A program made the translations under genes and the position numbers. From positions 1 to 39,495 of the forward strand of contig WHTH01000039.1 of NCBI GenBank assembly GCA_009377865.1: a stretch of 39,495 bases of DNA, given 5' to 3'. Shown here in pieces: positions 25,241 to 33,253 of this stretch. Origin of the DNA: Pseudonocardiaceae bacterium. GTDB taxonomy: Bacteria; Actinomycetota; Actinomycetes; Mycobacteriales; Pseudonocardiaceae. The notes below the pieces were generated by a model, which saw nothing but the letters and a program-made list of their open reading frames with translations, searched no databases and was not told the origin of the DNA. Position 1 is the first letter of the stretch. The number at the start of each line of letters is the position of its first letter.

Positions 25241-26461
25241 TCAGTCCGGGTCCGGGTCCGGGTCCGGGTCCGGGTCCGGGGTCGGGGTCGGGGTTGCGCG
25301 GGGGCCCGACCACCAGGCCACCACTACGGCAGGCAGGACGGTCCAGGCCGCCACCGCGACCGCGAACGAGCCCGCGGGCACCTGCACCGGGTCGAAGGCA
25401 CCCTCGCCCAGCCGGCCACCGGCTAGCACCGCGAGTACGAAGCAGGCCACCGCCATAATCCCGGCGTCCGCTGCCGCTGCCCGAACCCGTACCGCCGGAT
25501 CGTCCCCGGCGGCGCTGCAGCGGCGGCCCGCCATCGCGCCGGCGGCGACCGGCAGCGCAAACGCGACCGCCCACCACGAGGCCGCCGGTCCCTCGGGCAG
25601 CGCCGCGAGCAGCGGTACGGCGGGCACCGGACCGGCCAGCACGCCGAGCGGGGTCGCCGACACCGCGCCGATCGAGACGCCTGTCCCCACCGACCACGAG
25701 GCCGCCGCGATCGCCGCATTGGGCAGGTAGGAGACCGAGAGCAGCGTGAGACCGATCCCGTTACCCACGCCCGGCCCCCACGCAGCGAAATCGTCGTGCA
25801 CCGCCCCAGGCGAGACCAGCAGTCCAGCGAGTACAGCCGCCAGACCGCCGGTGAGCAGCACCGCCAAGCCGAGCGCCGCACCGGACAGCGCGTGCCGTGC
25901 CCAGTCGGGTGCACCCTGCAGTGCCGCCGGCAGTAGCCGGCACGGCCGCATCAGCCCGCACCCCGCGGCCAACCCCGCCACGACGCCGCACCCCAGCGCC
26001 GCCTGCACCGGCGATGCGCTGACCGCCGATGGTGTGGCCGCCAGCGCGATCGTCAGGCCGAACAGCGAGTGCATCCCGGCGACGGTGCCGGCCAGCCGCG
26101 CGGCATCGCCGGGTTGATCGAGGCCATGACGGCGGGCGGCGCGCCCGGTGCAGGCAGCCACCAGCAGCCCGAGCAACAGCGTCGGCAACAGCGGCAGCGC
26201 CCCGAGCGGTGCCCCCGCCACGATCAGCGGCACCCGATGCGCGGCGAGCCACACCGCGCCTGCCGCCCGCGCGGTGCTCGCCATGGTGATCTCCGCGCCG
26301 GGTGCCGTGCTGATCACCAGCCCGAGCACGGCGGCAACCAGCGCGTATCCGGCGAGGGCGGGACCGCAGGCCACGGCGAGCAGTACCCGGCCCAGGTCGG
26401 ATCGGTTCTCGCCGGACGGTTTGGGCTCGCTCGGTCCGGTCAGCGCCGAGAGCACGCTCAC
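25241..26461 (-). CDS. DUF6350 multi-pass membrane protein
   Basis: 406 residues from GTG 26459-26461 (GAGG about 9 nt upstream; an ATG at about 26491 is an alternative). About ten to twelve hydrophobic helices span nearly the whole length, including 'LLAVACGPALAGYALVAAVLGLVIS', 'HALSGAALGLAVLLTGGLAAVLAGLLVS' and 'SFAVAVAAWTVLPAVVVAWWSG'. The position next to DUF5336 and purN matches M. tuberculosis Rv0955 (PerM, linked to division and persistence), an orthology inferred from gene order. The last residues are a repetitive Pro-Thr/Pro-Asp tail encoded by a hexanucleotide tandem repeat. Confidence 0.8.
   Translation of the reverse strand: MSVLSALTGPSEPKPSGENRSDLGRVLLAVACGPALAGYALVAAVLGLVISTAPGAEITMASTARAAGAVWLAAHRVPLIVAGAPLGALPLLPTLLLGLLVAACTGRAARRHGLDQPGDAARLAGTVAGMHSLFGLTIALAATPSAVSASPVQAALGCGVVAGLAAGCGLMRPCRLLPAALQGAPDWARHALSGAALGLAVLLTGGLAAVLAGLLVSPGAVHDDFAAWGPGVGNGIGLTLLSVSYLPNAAIAAASWSVGTGVSIGAVSATPLGVLAGPVPAVPLLAALPEGPAASWWAVAFALPVAAGAMAGRRCSAAGDDPAVRVRAAAADAGIMAVACFVLAVLAGGRLGEGAFDPVQVPAGSFAVAVAAWTVLPAVVVAWWSGPRATPTPTPDPDPDPDPDPD
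25244..25279. repeat. Six perfect tandem GTCCGG hexamers
   Basis: Six exact copies of GTCCGG, followed by two variant GGTCGG units, at the 3' end of the DUF6350 gene. They encode the (Pro-Asp)n tail. Copy-number change would stay in frame and alter only the tail length. Confidence 0.9.
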
Positions 26462-26549
26462 GCCGCCACCCTCGCGATGACACTGCGCCATCCGGGTGAG
26501 GACGAGGTCGACGCGCCGCCGCGTGACCGGATCGAGGGAAGTGCGGTAA

Positions 26550-27398
26550 TCAGTTCTGACCGGGCGAACCGCCCTCCGGCGGCCCGTAACGACGGCGCAA
26601 GTCCTGCTTCCCCGGCTCGTCCGGCTCGTCCTGCTCGTCCGGGTCGGGGGGGCGGAACTGGGCGGTGTCGCCACCGTGGTTCGGCTGACCGCTGGGGGGA
26701 GTCCGCTGTTCGTACTGCCCGTACGCCCCCGGTGGAGCCGGCTGACCGTACTGGGCCTGCTGGGCTTGCTGCGGTGCAGCCGGCTGGCTGTAGTGGGGCT
26801 GATACGGCGGTCCCGGCTGGCCGTACTGCCCGGGCGGGTACTGGTAATGCCCCGGCGGCGGGGCGTACTGCCCGGGTGGGTACTGGCCCTGCTGCGCGAG
26901 CGGTGGCGGCGGCTGCGGCGGCGCTCCCGACGACTGCTGGCGGGCGGGTGCACCGGCCTTCGTTTCGATGATCCCGGCTTCGACGAGCACCGCCGCCACC
27001 AGCGCACCGGTCTGCAGGATGCCGAGGATCAGCATGGTGATCACGATGCCCGGAGTACGCCCGTCCGGACCGAGGGGTGCAGCAGCATCCGGGACGGAGC
27101 TCCCCACGACGCTGATCAGGGTCAGGCTACCGAGCGCGGAGAGCACCGCGGCCGGGACGAGCACCCTGGAAACGTTGGGCAGCAGGGTGGCGGCGGCGAG
27201 CAGCCCGGCGCCGAGGACGAGCACCAGCGAAAAGCTGCCACGCACGATTAGTGCGGTCGCTGCGAAGCTGCCGATGTAGATGATCAGGCCGAGGCCCGCG
27301 GCCGCGAGCGCGAGGATCCCGCCGAGGTCGAGTGCGCCGCGCGAGGGCCGGGACGGGCCGGGCGGCGGCGCCGGGGGCTGCTGGCCGTACGGGGTGGA
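26550..27398 (-). CDS. DUF5336 membrane protein with Pro/Gln/Tyr-rich tail
   Basis: 282 residues from ATG 27396-27398, with GGGAGG about 8 nt upstream. The N-terminus 'MSTPYGQQPPAPPPG' precedes four hydrophobic helices (about 28-145): 'GGILALAAAGLGLIIYIGSF', 'FSLVLVLGAGLLAAATLLP', 'VLVPAAVLSALGSLTLISVV' and 'VITMLILGILQTGALVAAVLV'. The remaining 130 residues are disordered, with repeated YPPGQY/PPGHY units and an acidic end. This is the DUF5336 layout (M. tuberculosis Rv0954, a septal/divisome-associated protein). It lies between sucD and DUF6350, as in mycobacteria. Confidence 0.85.
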   Translation of the reverse strand, partial: STPYGQQPPAPPPGPSRPSRGALDLGGILALAAAGLGLIIYIGSFAATALIVRGSFSLVLVLGAGLLAAATLLPNVSRVLVPAAVLSALGSLTLISVVGSSVPDAAAPLGPDGRTPGIVITMLILGILQTGALVAAVLVEAGIIETKAGAPARQQSSGAPPQPPPPLAQQGQYPPGQYAPPPGHYQYPPGQYGQPGPPYQPHYSQPAAPQQAQQAQYGQPAPPGAYGQYEQRTPPSGQPNHGGDTAQFRPPDPDEQDEPDEPGKQDLRRRYGPPEGGSPGQN

Positions 27399-27531
27399 CA
27401 TGGCGAAAGCCTCCCTGCATCGAAGCGCTGACCCGCCGAACGGTAGTTGACGCACAAGAACAACTCCTGGCGACAGCAGGAACTGCGCTGGCCCAGCTAC
27501 TGCCGCGAGGGGGTCATCGATGGCACGTGAT

Positions 27532-27588
27532 GTGCCGCGAAGGGGTCCTTTGCCGCGTGTGCCTCTGCGAGGGTCCCCTTCGTGGCAC
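27532..27588 (-). terminator. Long-stem hairpin downstream of sucD
   Basis: GTGCCGCGAAGGGG (27532-27545) and CCCCTTCGTGGCAC (27575-27588) pair over 14 positions, with one non-Watson-Crick position and a 29-nt loop. It begins 14 nt after the sucD stop and is the likely terminator of the sucCD operon. The AAGGGG/CCCCTT arms resemble dispersed intergenic hairpins I recall from Pseudonocardiales genomes. Confidence 0.65.
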
Positions 27589-27601
27589 CGCGCCGCCCGG
27601 G

Positions 27602-28492
27602 TCAGCGCTGGTTGTTGATGATGGTGCGCATGTGGTCTGCGGTTTCGCTGGGGGTCTTGCCGACGGTGACGCCGGCGGCTTCCAGGGCGTCTTTCTTAGC
27701 GGTGGCGGTGCCGGCCGAGCCGGAGACGATGGCGCCGGCGTGGCCCATGGTCTTGCCTTCGGGGGCGGTGAAGCCGGCAACGTAGCCCACCACGGGTTTG
27801 GCGACGTGGTCGCGGATGTAGTCGGCGGCGCGTTCCTCGGCGTCGCCGCCGATCTCGCCGATCATGACGATGCCGGCGGTGTCGGGATCAGCCTCGAAGG
27901 CGGCCAGCGCGTCGATGTGGGTGGTGCCGACGATGGGATCACCACCGATGCCCACGCAGGTCGAGAACCCGATATCGCGCAGCTCGTACATCATCTGATA
28001 GGTCAGCGTGCCCGATTTCGACACCAGCCCGATCGGCCCGAGGCCGGTGATGTCGGCGGGGGTGATCCCGGCGTTGGACTGCCCGGGGCTGATCACCCCG
28101 GGGCAGTTCGGGCCCACGACCCGGGTGCGATTACCCGTGGCGCAGGCGTGGGCCCAGAACGCGGCGGTGTCATGGACCGGGATGCCCTCGGTGATGATCA
28201 CTGTCAGCCCGATCCCGGCGTCGATGGCCTCGATCACCGCGCCCTTGGCGGCCTTGGGGGGCACGAACACCACCGACACGTCGGCACCGGTGGCGGCCAT
28301 CGCCTCGGCCACCGACGCGAACACCGGCACGCTTGCCCCGTCGAAGTCGACGGTCTGGCCGGCCTTGGCCGGATTGACCCCAGCCACGATCCGGGTGCCC
28401 GCATCGAGCATCCGCTGGGTGTGGCGGCGTCCCTCCGAACCGGTCATCCCCTGCACGACCACCCGCGAGTCCTTGTTCACCAGGATCGCCAT
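27602..28492 (-). CDS. sucD: Succinyl-CoA synthetase alpha subunit
   Basis: With SucC, it interconverts succinyl-CoA and succinate with substrate-level phosphorylation. The 296-residue length is usual. The CoA-binding domain starts '[21 protein letters not shown]'. '[19 protein letters not shown]' and '[17 protein letters not shown]' are conserved. The phosphohistidine loop '[18 protein letters not shown]' is at about 243-260. It ends '[17 protein letters not shown]'. It starts 5 bp after the sucC stop, so the two are cotranscribed and probably coupled. Confidence 0.96.
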   Translation of the reverse strand: MAILVNKDSRVVVQGMTGSEGRRHTQRMLDAGTRIVAGVNPAKAGQTVDFDGASVPVFASVAEAMAATGADVSVVFVPPKAAKGAVIEAIDAGIGLTVIITEGIPVHDTAAFWAHACATGNRTRVVGPNCPGVISPGQSNAGITPADITGLGPIGLVSKSGTLTYQMMYELRDIGFSTCVGIGGDPIVGTTHIDALAAFEADPDTAGIVMIGEIGGDAEERAADYIRDHVAKPVVGYVAGFTAPEGKTMGHAGAIVSGSAGTATAKKDALEAAGVTVGKTPSETADHMRTIINNQR

Positions 28493-28497
28493 CAGGC

Positions 28498-29667
28498 TCA
28501 GGCTCCCTTCGCGGCCAGCCTCGCGGCCGTGTCGGCTCCGCCGTCCATCGTGTCGGCCATCGTCACCAGCGGATGCGCCGCCGCAGCCAGAATCGCCCGC
28601 CCCTCGGCGACGTTGTTGCCATCCAGGCGCACCACCAGCGGCTTGCCGGCCGCATCCCCCAACAGCTCCAGCGCCTGCACGATCCCGGTCGCGACCTGAT
28701 CGCAGGCGGTGATCCCGCCGAAGACGTTGACGAACACCGCCACCACATCCGGATCACCCAGGATGACGTCGAGCCCGTCGGCCATCACCTGCGCGTTCGC
28801 CCCGCCGCCGATGTCGAGGAAGTTCGCCGGCGTCACCCCACCATGACGCTCGCCCGCGTAGGCCACCACATCCAGTGTCGACATCACCAGCCCGGCGCCG
28901 TTGCCGATCACCCCCACCTGCCCGTCGAGCTTGACGTAGTTCAAATCCCTGGCTCGGGCCTTGGCCTCCAACGGATCGGCCGCCCCAGTATCAGCAAGCT
29001 CGGCGTGTTCGGGGTGGCGGAACGCGGCGTTGGAATCCAGCGTCATCTTCCCGTCCAGCGCGATCACCGCGCCCGCGCCGTCACGTACCAGCGGGTTGAC
29101 CTCCACCAGCGTGGCATCCTCACCGACGAACGCATCCCACAACGCCACCACCGCGGCCGCGGCGGCATCGGTGACCTCGGCCGGGAACCCCGCCGCGACC
29201 ACGATCTCCCGCGCTTTCGCCGCATCCACCCCTTCGAGCGGGTCGACCGGCACCTTGGCCAACGCCTCAGGCTTGCTCGCCGCCACCTCCTCGATGTCCA
29301 CGCCGCCCTCGACGCTGGCCATCGCGAGGAAGGTGCGGCTGGTGCGGTCGAGCAGGAACGAGAAGTAGTACTCCTCGACGATCTCCGAGGCCGCGGTCAC
29401 CAACACCCGTGCGACCGCGTGGCCCTTGATGTCCATGCCCAGGATGGCCCCGGCCTTCTCCGCCGCCTCCGCTGGCGTCGCGGCCAGCTTCACGCCCCCA
29501 GCCTTGCCCCGACCACCCGTCTTGACCTGCGCCTTGACCACCACCGTGCCGCCGAGCTCGGCTGCGGCAGCCTCGGCCTCCACCACCGACGATGCCACCC
29601 GCCCCGGCAACACCGGCACACCGTGCGCGGCGAAGAGGTCCTTCGCCTGATACTCGAAAAGATCCAC
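28498..29667 (-). CDS. sucC: Succinyl-CoA synthetase beta subunit
   Basis: ATP-grasp subunit of succinyl-CoA synthetase, 389 residues. GTG 29665-29667 begins '[22 protein letters not shown]', the universal SucC start, with GGAGA about 5 nt upstream. ATP-grasp blocks are '[21 protein letters not shown]' and '[11 protein letters not shown]'. '[35 protein letters not shown]' forms part of the subunit-interface and phosphate region. The nucleotide (ADP or GDP) cannot be told by eye. About 136 bp upstream is the cobalamin-binding gene. Confidence 0.96.
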   Translation of the reverse strand: MDLFEYQAKDLFAAHGVPVLPGRVASSVVEAEAAAAELGGTVVVKAQVKTGGRGKAGGVKLAATPAEAAEKAGAILGMDIKGHAVARVLVTAASEIVEEYYFSFLLDRTSRTFLAMASVEGGVDIEEVAASKPEALAKVPVDPLEGVDAAKAREIVVAAGFPAEVTDAAAAAVVALWDAFVGEDATLVEVNPLVRDGAGAVIALDGKMTLDSNAAFRHPEHAELADTGAADPLEAKARARDLNYVKLDGQVGVIGNGAGLVMSTLDVVAYAGERHGGVTPANFLDIGGGANAQVMADGLDVILGDPDVVAVFVNVFGGITACDQVATGIVQALELLGDAAGKPLVVRLDGNNVAEGRAILAAAAHPLVTMADTMDGGADTAARLAAKGA

Positions 29668-29803
29668 GTGGGGTCTCCATCTGGTGGTACGGCCGATCAA
29701 CCGCCCACGGACGACGTCGATGCCGATGCAGCCGCTGGGGCCGCGGTCCGGTGACCTTATCCAGCCGGGGGCAGCGGTGGGACGCAGGGGCTGGTGAGAC
29801 GGC

Positions 29804-30211
29804 TCACTCGACGGGCGCCGGCTGTACGCTGTCGCGCACCCAGTCGACGATCTCGTATGTGGTGGCGCCAGGGGTGAAGACCTTCGCCACTCCGAGGTCG
29901 TGCAGCTTCGGGACGTCCTCCTCGGGGATGATGCCGCCGCCGAACACCAGCACGTCCGAGGCGTCCTTGGCCGCGAGCAGCTCGATGAGCTTGGCGAACA
30001 GCGTCATGTGCGCACCGGAGAGGACCGAGAGCCCGACGGCGTCGGCGTCCTCCTGCAGCGCGGTCTCCACGATCTGCTCCGGGGTCTGGTGCAGCCCGGT
30101 GTAGATGACCTCCATGCCGGCGTCGCGCAACGCTCTGGCGACCACCTTGGCACCCCGGTCATGCCCGTCGAGACCAGGCTTGGCGACGACCACCCGGATC
30201 CGCCCGCTCAT
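29804..30211 (-). CDS. icmB: Cobalamin-binding small subunit, isobutyryl-CoA mutase IcmB-like
   Basis: 135 residues from ATG 30209-30211, with GAGGAG about 8 nt upstream. This is a stand-alone B12-binding domain: '[22 protein letters not shown]' carries the D-x-H-x-x-G cobalamin lower-ligand motif, followed by '[13 protein letters not shown]', '[14 protein letters not shown]' and '[13 protein letters not shown]'. The size and motifs match Streptomyces IcmB, which pairs with a separate large mutase subunit. No large subunit is in the window, so the substrate (isobutyryl-, methylmalonyl- or related acyl-CoA) is inferred. Its location beside sucCD would suit feeding succinyl-CoA metabolism. Confidence 0.8.
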   Translation of the reverse strand: MSGRIRVVVAKPGLDGHDRGAKVVARALRDAGMEVIYTGLHQTPEQIVETALQEDADAVGLSVLSGAHMTLFAKLIELLAAKDASDVLVFGGGIIPEEDVPKLHDLGVAKVFTPGATTYEIVDWVRDSVQPAPVE

Positions 30212-30260
30212 GTCGCGCTCCTCTTCGTGCCGGCCGGCCCCTGGCTTGCAGCTTAATCCG

Positions 30261-32084
30261 CTATGGGGCCCGGTTCCCCGAGGCGCGGGCGGTGGTACCG
30301 GACACATCCGGGGTCGCGGCCGGGCGCACCGCCACGACCGTCGCGGCCGCCAGCAGGGTCAGGCAGGCCAGACACGACCAGGTGCCCGCCGCGGCGGCGG
30401 CACCTCCGATCCGGCTGGCCACCAGCGGTAGCTCGGCCAGCCGGACCATCACGACCAGGCCTGCTCCCGCGAACAACGCGGCCGCGCGCACCGGGCGGCA
30501 GCGAGCCGCCACCAGCGCTGCGAACATCACGGCGACCATCGCCGTGGCGAGGCCCCACGCCGCGAGCCCGGACCCGGGGGCGATCGCAGCGGCCCGGTAG
30601 TCGGGACCCGTGGCCACGGGAAGGCCGAACGCCGGCACGGCGAGCACCGCGGCGAGCGTCCCGGCGAGCAACACCGGACGATCCGCCCCACGGGCGGCCA
30701 GCTCGGTCAGGTCGACGTCGTCGCGCTCGACGGCCCCGCCCAGCGCGGCGATGAGTCCGGCGACAGCGGCGACCGGGATTGCGACAACGGCAACCCAAGA
30801 ACCGGCGCCGAGCCCGACGTCAGCGAGCACGCCGGCGGTGAGCACCGTCTCGAGCACCGCGCCGGATGCCAGCGGCACCACCACCCACGAGACCGCCAGC
30901 GCGGGCCGTGCCAATCCCGCACCAGCGGAGAGCAGCAGCATCGCGACGCCCAGGCCGAACACCACGACACCTGCGGGGATCAGAAGCCGCGCAGCCGAGA
31001 CCGCAGGCGCCGAGCCGGACGGCGACGCGGCGATGGCGGGCAACGCGGCAGCGGCCAGCGTGAGTGCGCCGGCGAGCAGCGCCGCAACCGCTGCAAGCCG
31101 GTGCAGCCGCAGCAGCGCGGGCAAAGTCAGCTCCCGCGCCGGATGCTCGGTGCCCGGCCGGGCGCGCAGCAGCGCCACCGAGATGATCAGCCCGGCCGCG
31201 GCGAGCAGCGTCGCGATCGGGCCCCACGCTGGCCGCAGTTGTGCCACGACCAGGGCGGCAACAACCGGGGGCGCCGCGACCGCCGTCAGCCCCAGCGCCA
31301 CACCGAGCAGCCCGCCGCGAGCCCGGCCCCGCTCGGCCGAGCTGACCAGCAGGCAGGCCGCCGCCGGTGCCAGCACGGCGAGCAGCACGCCGCCCGCGAG
31401 CGTCCAGCCGGGGGCATCGAGTGCCGAGCGCCCCAGCAGGTAGGCGTTGTCGGAGCCGAAGGGGGCGACGAGCACCCCGACCGCGGCGGCCGCGCCGAGG
31501 CCCAGTACCGCGACGAACGCTCCCTGCCGGGATCCGGTGCGGCCCTCGGGGATCAGCTCGAGTTCCGAGCCATCGGCCGGGTCGGACTCGTCGGCACGCT
31601 CCGGGGACCTGGTTGCCAGCAACACCCAGACCCCCGCGACGGCGGTGAGCAGATGACCGGCCAGCAGCAGTATCACGGCAGGTCCGGCCTGCAATGGCGC
31701 GAGGCTGGTCGGCACCAGCAGCTCGGGCCGCGCCGCCAGCCCGGCGTCGGCGATCAGCTGGACGTCGAGCAGTGCCCTGCCGGGCGCCAGCGCGGCGACA
31801 CCGATTACCACGCCTGCGGCAACCGACCCGGCCCCACGATACGCGAGGACCACCGCAACCGCTGCCGGCAGGACCGCGAGCACGACCAGCAGCGGCCAGG
31901 AGGGAAATCCGGCGTCCGCCGGCGCTGCGTCAGCAGCTGTCACCACCGGTAGCAGCGGGGCGACGGCCAGTGCCAGCGCTCCGACCGCGAGCGTTATGAC
32001 CCCGGGACGCACGCCCGTCCCTGGACCCGAGACCCCCTCAGCCGTGCTTCCGTCGGGATCGCCGCGCAGGATGCGGACCGCCAT
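30261..32084 (-). CDS. Large multi-pass membrane protein, unknown function
   Basis: 607 residues from ATG 32082-32084, which lies 7 nt after TACTGT, a leaderless arrangement. I count about 16 hydrophobic helices made almost wholly of Ala, Leu, Val and Gly, with short charged loops; the longest is at about 175-200 ('[19 protein letters not shown]'). No transporter, glycosyltransferase or enzyme motif stands out. It is 49 bp upstream of the icmB-like gene on the same strand and may be cotranscribed with it. It is divergent from the M23 peptidase. A cell-envelope role is conceivable from context only. Confidence 0.7.
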   Translation of the reverse strand: MAVRILRGDPDGSTAEGVSGPGTGVRPGVITLAVGALALAVAPLLPVVTAADAAPADAGFPSWPLLVVLAVLPAAVAVVLAYRGAGSVAAGVVIGVAALAPGRALLDVQLIADAGLAARPELLVPTSLAPLQAGPAVILLLAGHLLTAVAGVWVLLATRSPERADESDPADGSELELIPEGRTGSRQGAFVAVLGLGAAAAVGVLVAPFGSDNAYLLGRSALDAPGWTLAGGVLLAVLAPAAACLLVSSAERGRARGGLLGVALGLTAVAAPPVVAALVVAQLRPAWGPIATLLAAAGLIISVALLRARPGTEHPARELTLPALLRLHRLAAVAALLAGALTLAAAALPAIAASPSGSAPAVSAARLLIPAGVVVFGLGVAMLLLSAGAGLARPALAVSWVVVPLASGAVLETVLTAGVLADVGLGAGSWVAVVAIPVAAVAGLIAALGGAVERDDVDLTELAARGADRPVLLAGTLAAVLAVPAFGLPVATGPDYRAAAIAPGSGLAAWGLATAMVAVMFAALVAARCRPVRAAALFAGAGLVVMVRLAELPLVASRIGGAAAAAGTWSCLACLTLLAAATVVAVRPAATPDVSGTTARASGNRAP

Positions 32085-32201
32085 CGTGCGGACAGTAGCA
32101 AGCCGGCATCGCTCGGCAGGTGCTCCATGGGGAATTGAACACACCCGGCGGAGGGGAGTTGCCTGCGGGCCGCTGCTTCGCTACTGTCCCCCGGTCCGTT
32201 G

Positions 32202-32219
32202 TCACGGTCCGGTTACGAG
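32202..32219. promoter_or_regulatory. Possible MtrA-type direct repeat upstream of the M23 peptidase
   Basis: GTCACGG and GTTACGA start 11 bp apart (32202 and 32213), about 85-100 bp before the peptidase start. MtrA response regulators of Actinobacteria bind loosely conserved GTNAC direct repeats before cell-wall hydrolase genes. The match is suggestive only. Confidence 0.3.
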
Positions 32220-32303
32220 TGATCGTGGAGCCGGCCCCCAGGTCGGCTCTCCGGGATCCCCCGCCCGGTATCAGCCGGATCCCCCGATACGGAAGGTCAG
32301 GTC

Positions 32304-33125
32304 TTGGCTCGACACCGCTCCCCCGGTGGCCATCGACCAAGCCCGGTTCTCGAGGCGGCGCTACGCGGTGCCTCCTCGTCGGTGCGGACAGCTCCCGCAC
32401 GGACCGGGTCGGCGCACCGGCTTGTGGCGCCGTCCTCCGCTGTGCGCGGGCGAGTGGTCGTCGCAGCCGTCGCGGCAGGTGCCTTCGTCGCAGCCGGCCA
32501 GACCATCAACCTCGACCGGTCCGTTCCCGACGACGGTGCTGCCCTCGCTGCCGCGCGGGATGTGATGCCGCTGGGTTCCGGTCGTGAAGCGACCGCCTCG
32601 ATGGGAGTCGGCGGGTCCGCCCCAGCTCCGGAGGCCCTGCCGCTGCCCGACGCCGAGGACACCGCCGACATGGCGGCCCTCGCCAAGGGCGAGCGGGTCG
32701 TCACCGAGCGCGCGGCCCGCGAGGCCGAGGCACGCCGCCCGCTGTTCGTGCTGCCCGCCGAGGGCTCCTTCACCTCGGGTTTCGGTTCCCGCTGGGGCAG
32801 CTCGCACATGGGCATCGACATCGCCAACTCCATCGGCACGCCGATCGTCGCCGCCGCCGACGGCGTCGTCGAGGAGAGCGGGCCCGCCAGTGGATTCGGC
32901 CTGTGGGTACGTATCGAGCACTCCGACGGCAGCAAGACCGTGTACGGCCACATCAACAGCACGCTCGTCGAGGAGGGCCAGCAGGTCGAGGCAGGCGAGG
33001 AGATCGCCGAGATGGGCAACCGCGGCCAATCCACCGGTCCGCACCTGCACTTCGAGGTCTGGTCCCCGGACGGCGAGAAGCTCAACCCGCTGAGCTGGCT
33101 CAACGAGCACGGCATCGAGCTCTGA
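32304..33125 (+). CDS. M23-family peptidoglycan endopeptidase
   Basis: 273 residues from TTG 32304, supported by GGAAGG about 8 nt upstream and by the typical 'ARHRSPGGHRPSP' N-terminus. One hydrophobic segment (about 51-65, 'VVVAAVAAGAFVAAG') makes it a secreted or membrane-anchored protein with the catalytic domain outside. A charged helical linker (about 115-145) leads to the peptidase_M23 domain, whose zinc ligands are His168 and Asp172 in 'HMGID' and His249 in 'GPHLHFEVW'; 'YGHINS' is also conserved. It should cleave peptide cross-links. Gene position matches M. tuberculosis Rv0950c, beside and convergent with uvrD1/pcrA. Confidence 0.92.
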   Translation: MARHRSPGGHRPSPVLEAALRGASSSVRTAPARTGSAHRLVAPSSAVRGRVVVAAVAAGAFVAAGQTINLDRSVPDDGAALAAARDVMPLGSGREATASMGVGGSAPAPEALPLPDAEDTADMAALAKGERVVTERAAREAEARRPLFVLPAEGSFTSGFGSRWGSSHMGIDIANSIGTPIVAAADGVVEESGPASGFGLWVRIEHSDGSKTVYGHINSTLVEEGQQVEAGEEIAEMGNRGQSTGPHLHFEVWSPDGEKLNPLSWLNEHGIEL

Positions 33126-33253
33126 GGGCTGCTTGCAGGGCCGAAGCATCGTGGCTCGCCAGCAATGCCTGCCAGCCGGTCAGCAACGGCCGCAGCCGCT
33201 GCCGCAGCGTCGCCCAGCCGGCAGGCAGCTCGGCTGCATCGAGCATCCGCTCG

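Noticed and set aside
32085-32303. c-di-AMP (ydaO) riboswitch before the M23 peptidase
   Set aside because: Such riboswitches precede cell-wall hydrolase genes in many Actinobacteria, but I could not find the conserved ydaO core blocks here.
33166-33227. Inverted repeat TGCCTGCC/GGCAGGCA between the M23 and pcrA genes
   Set aside because: Only 8 perfect pairs around a 46-nt loop, with mismatches beyond; too weak to call a terminator.
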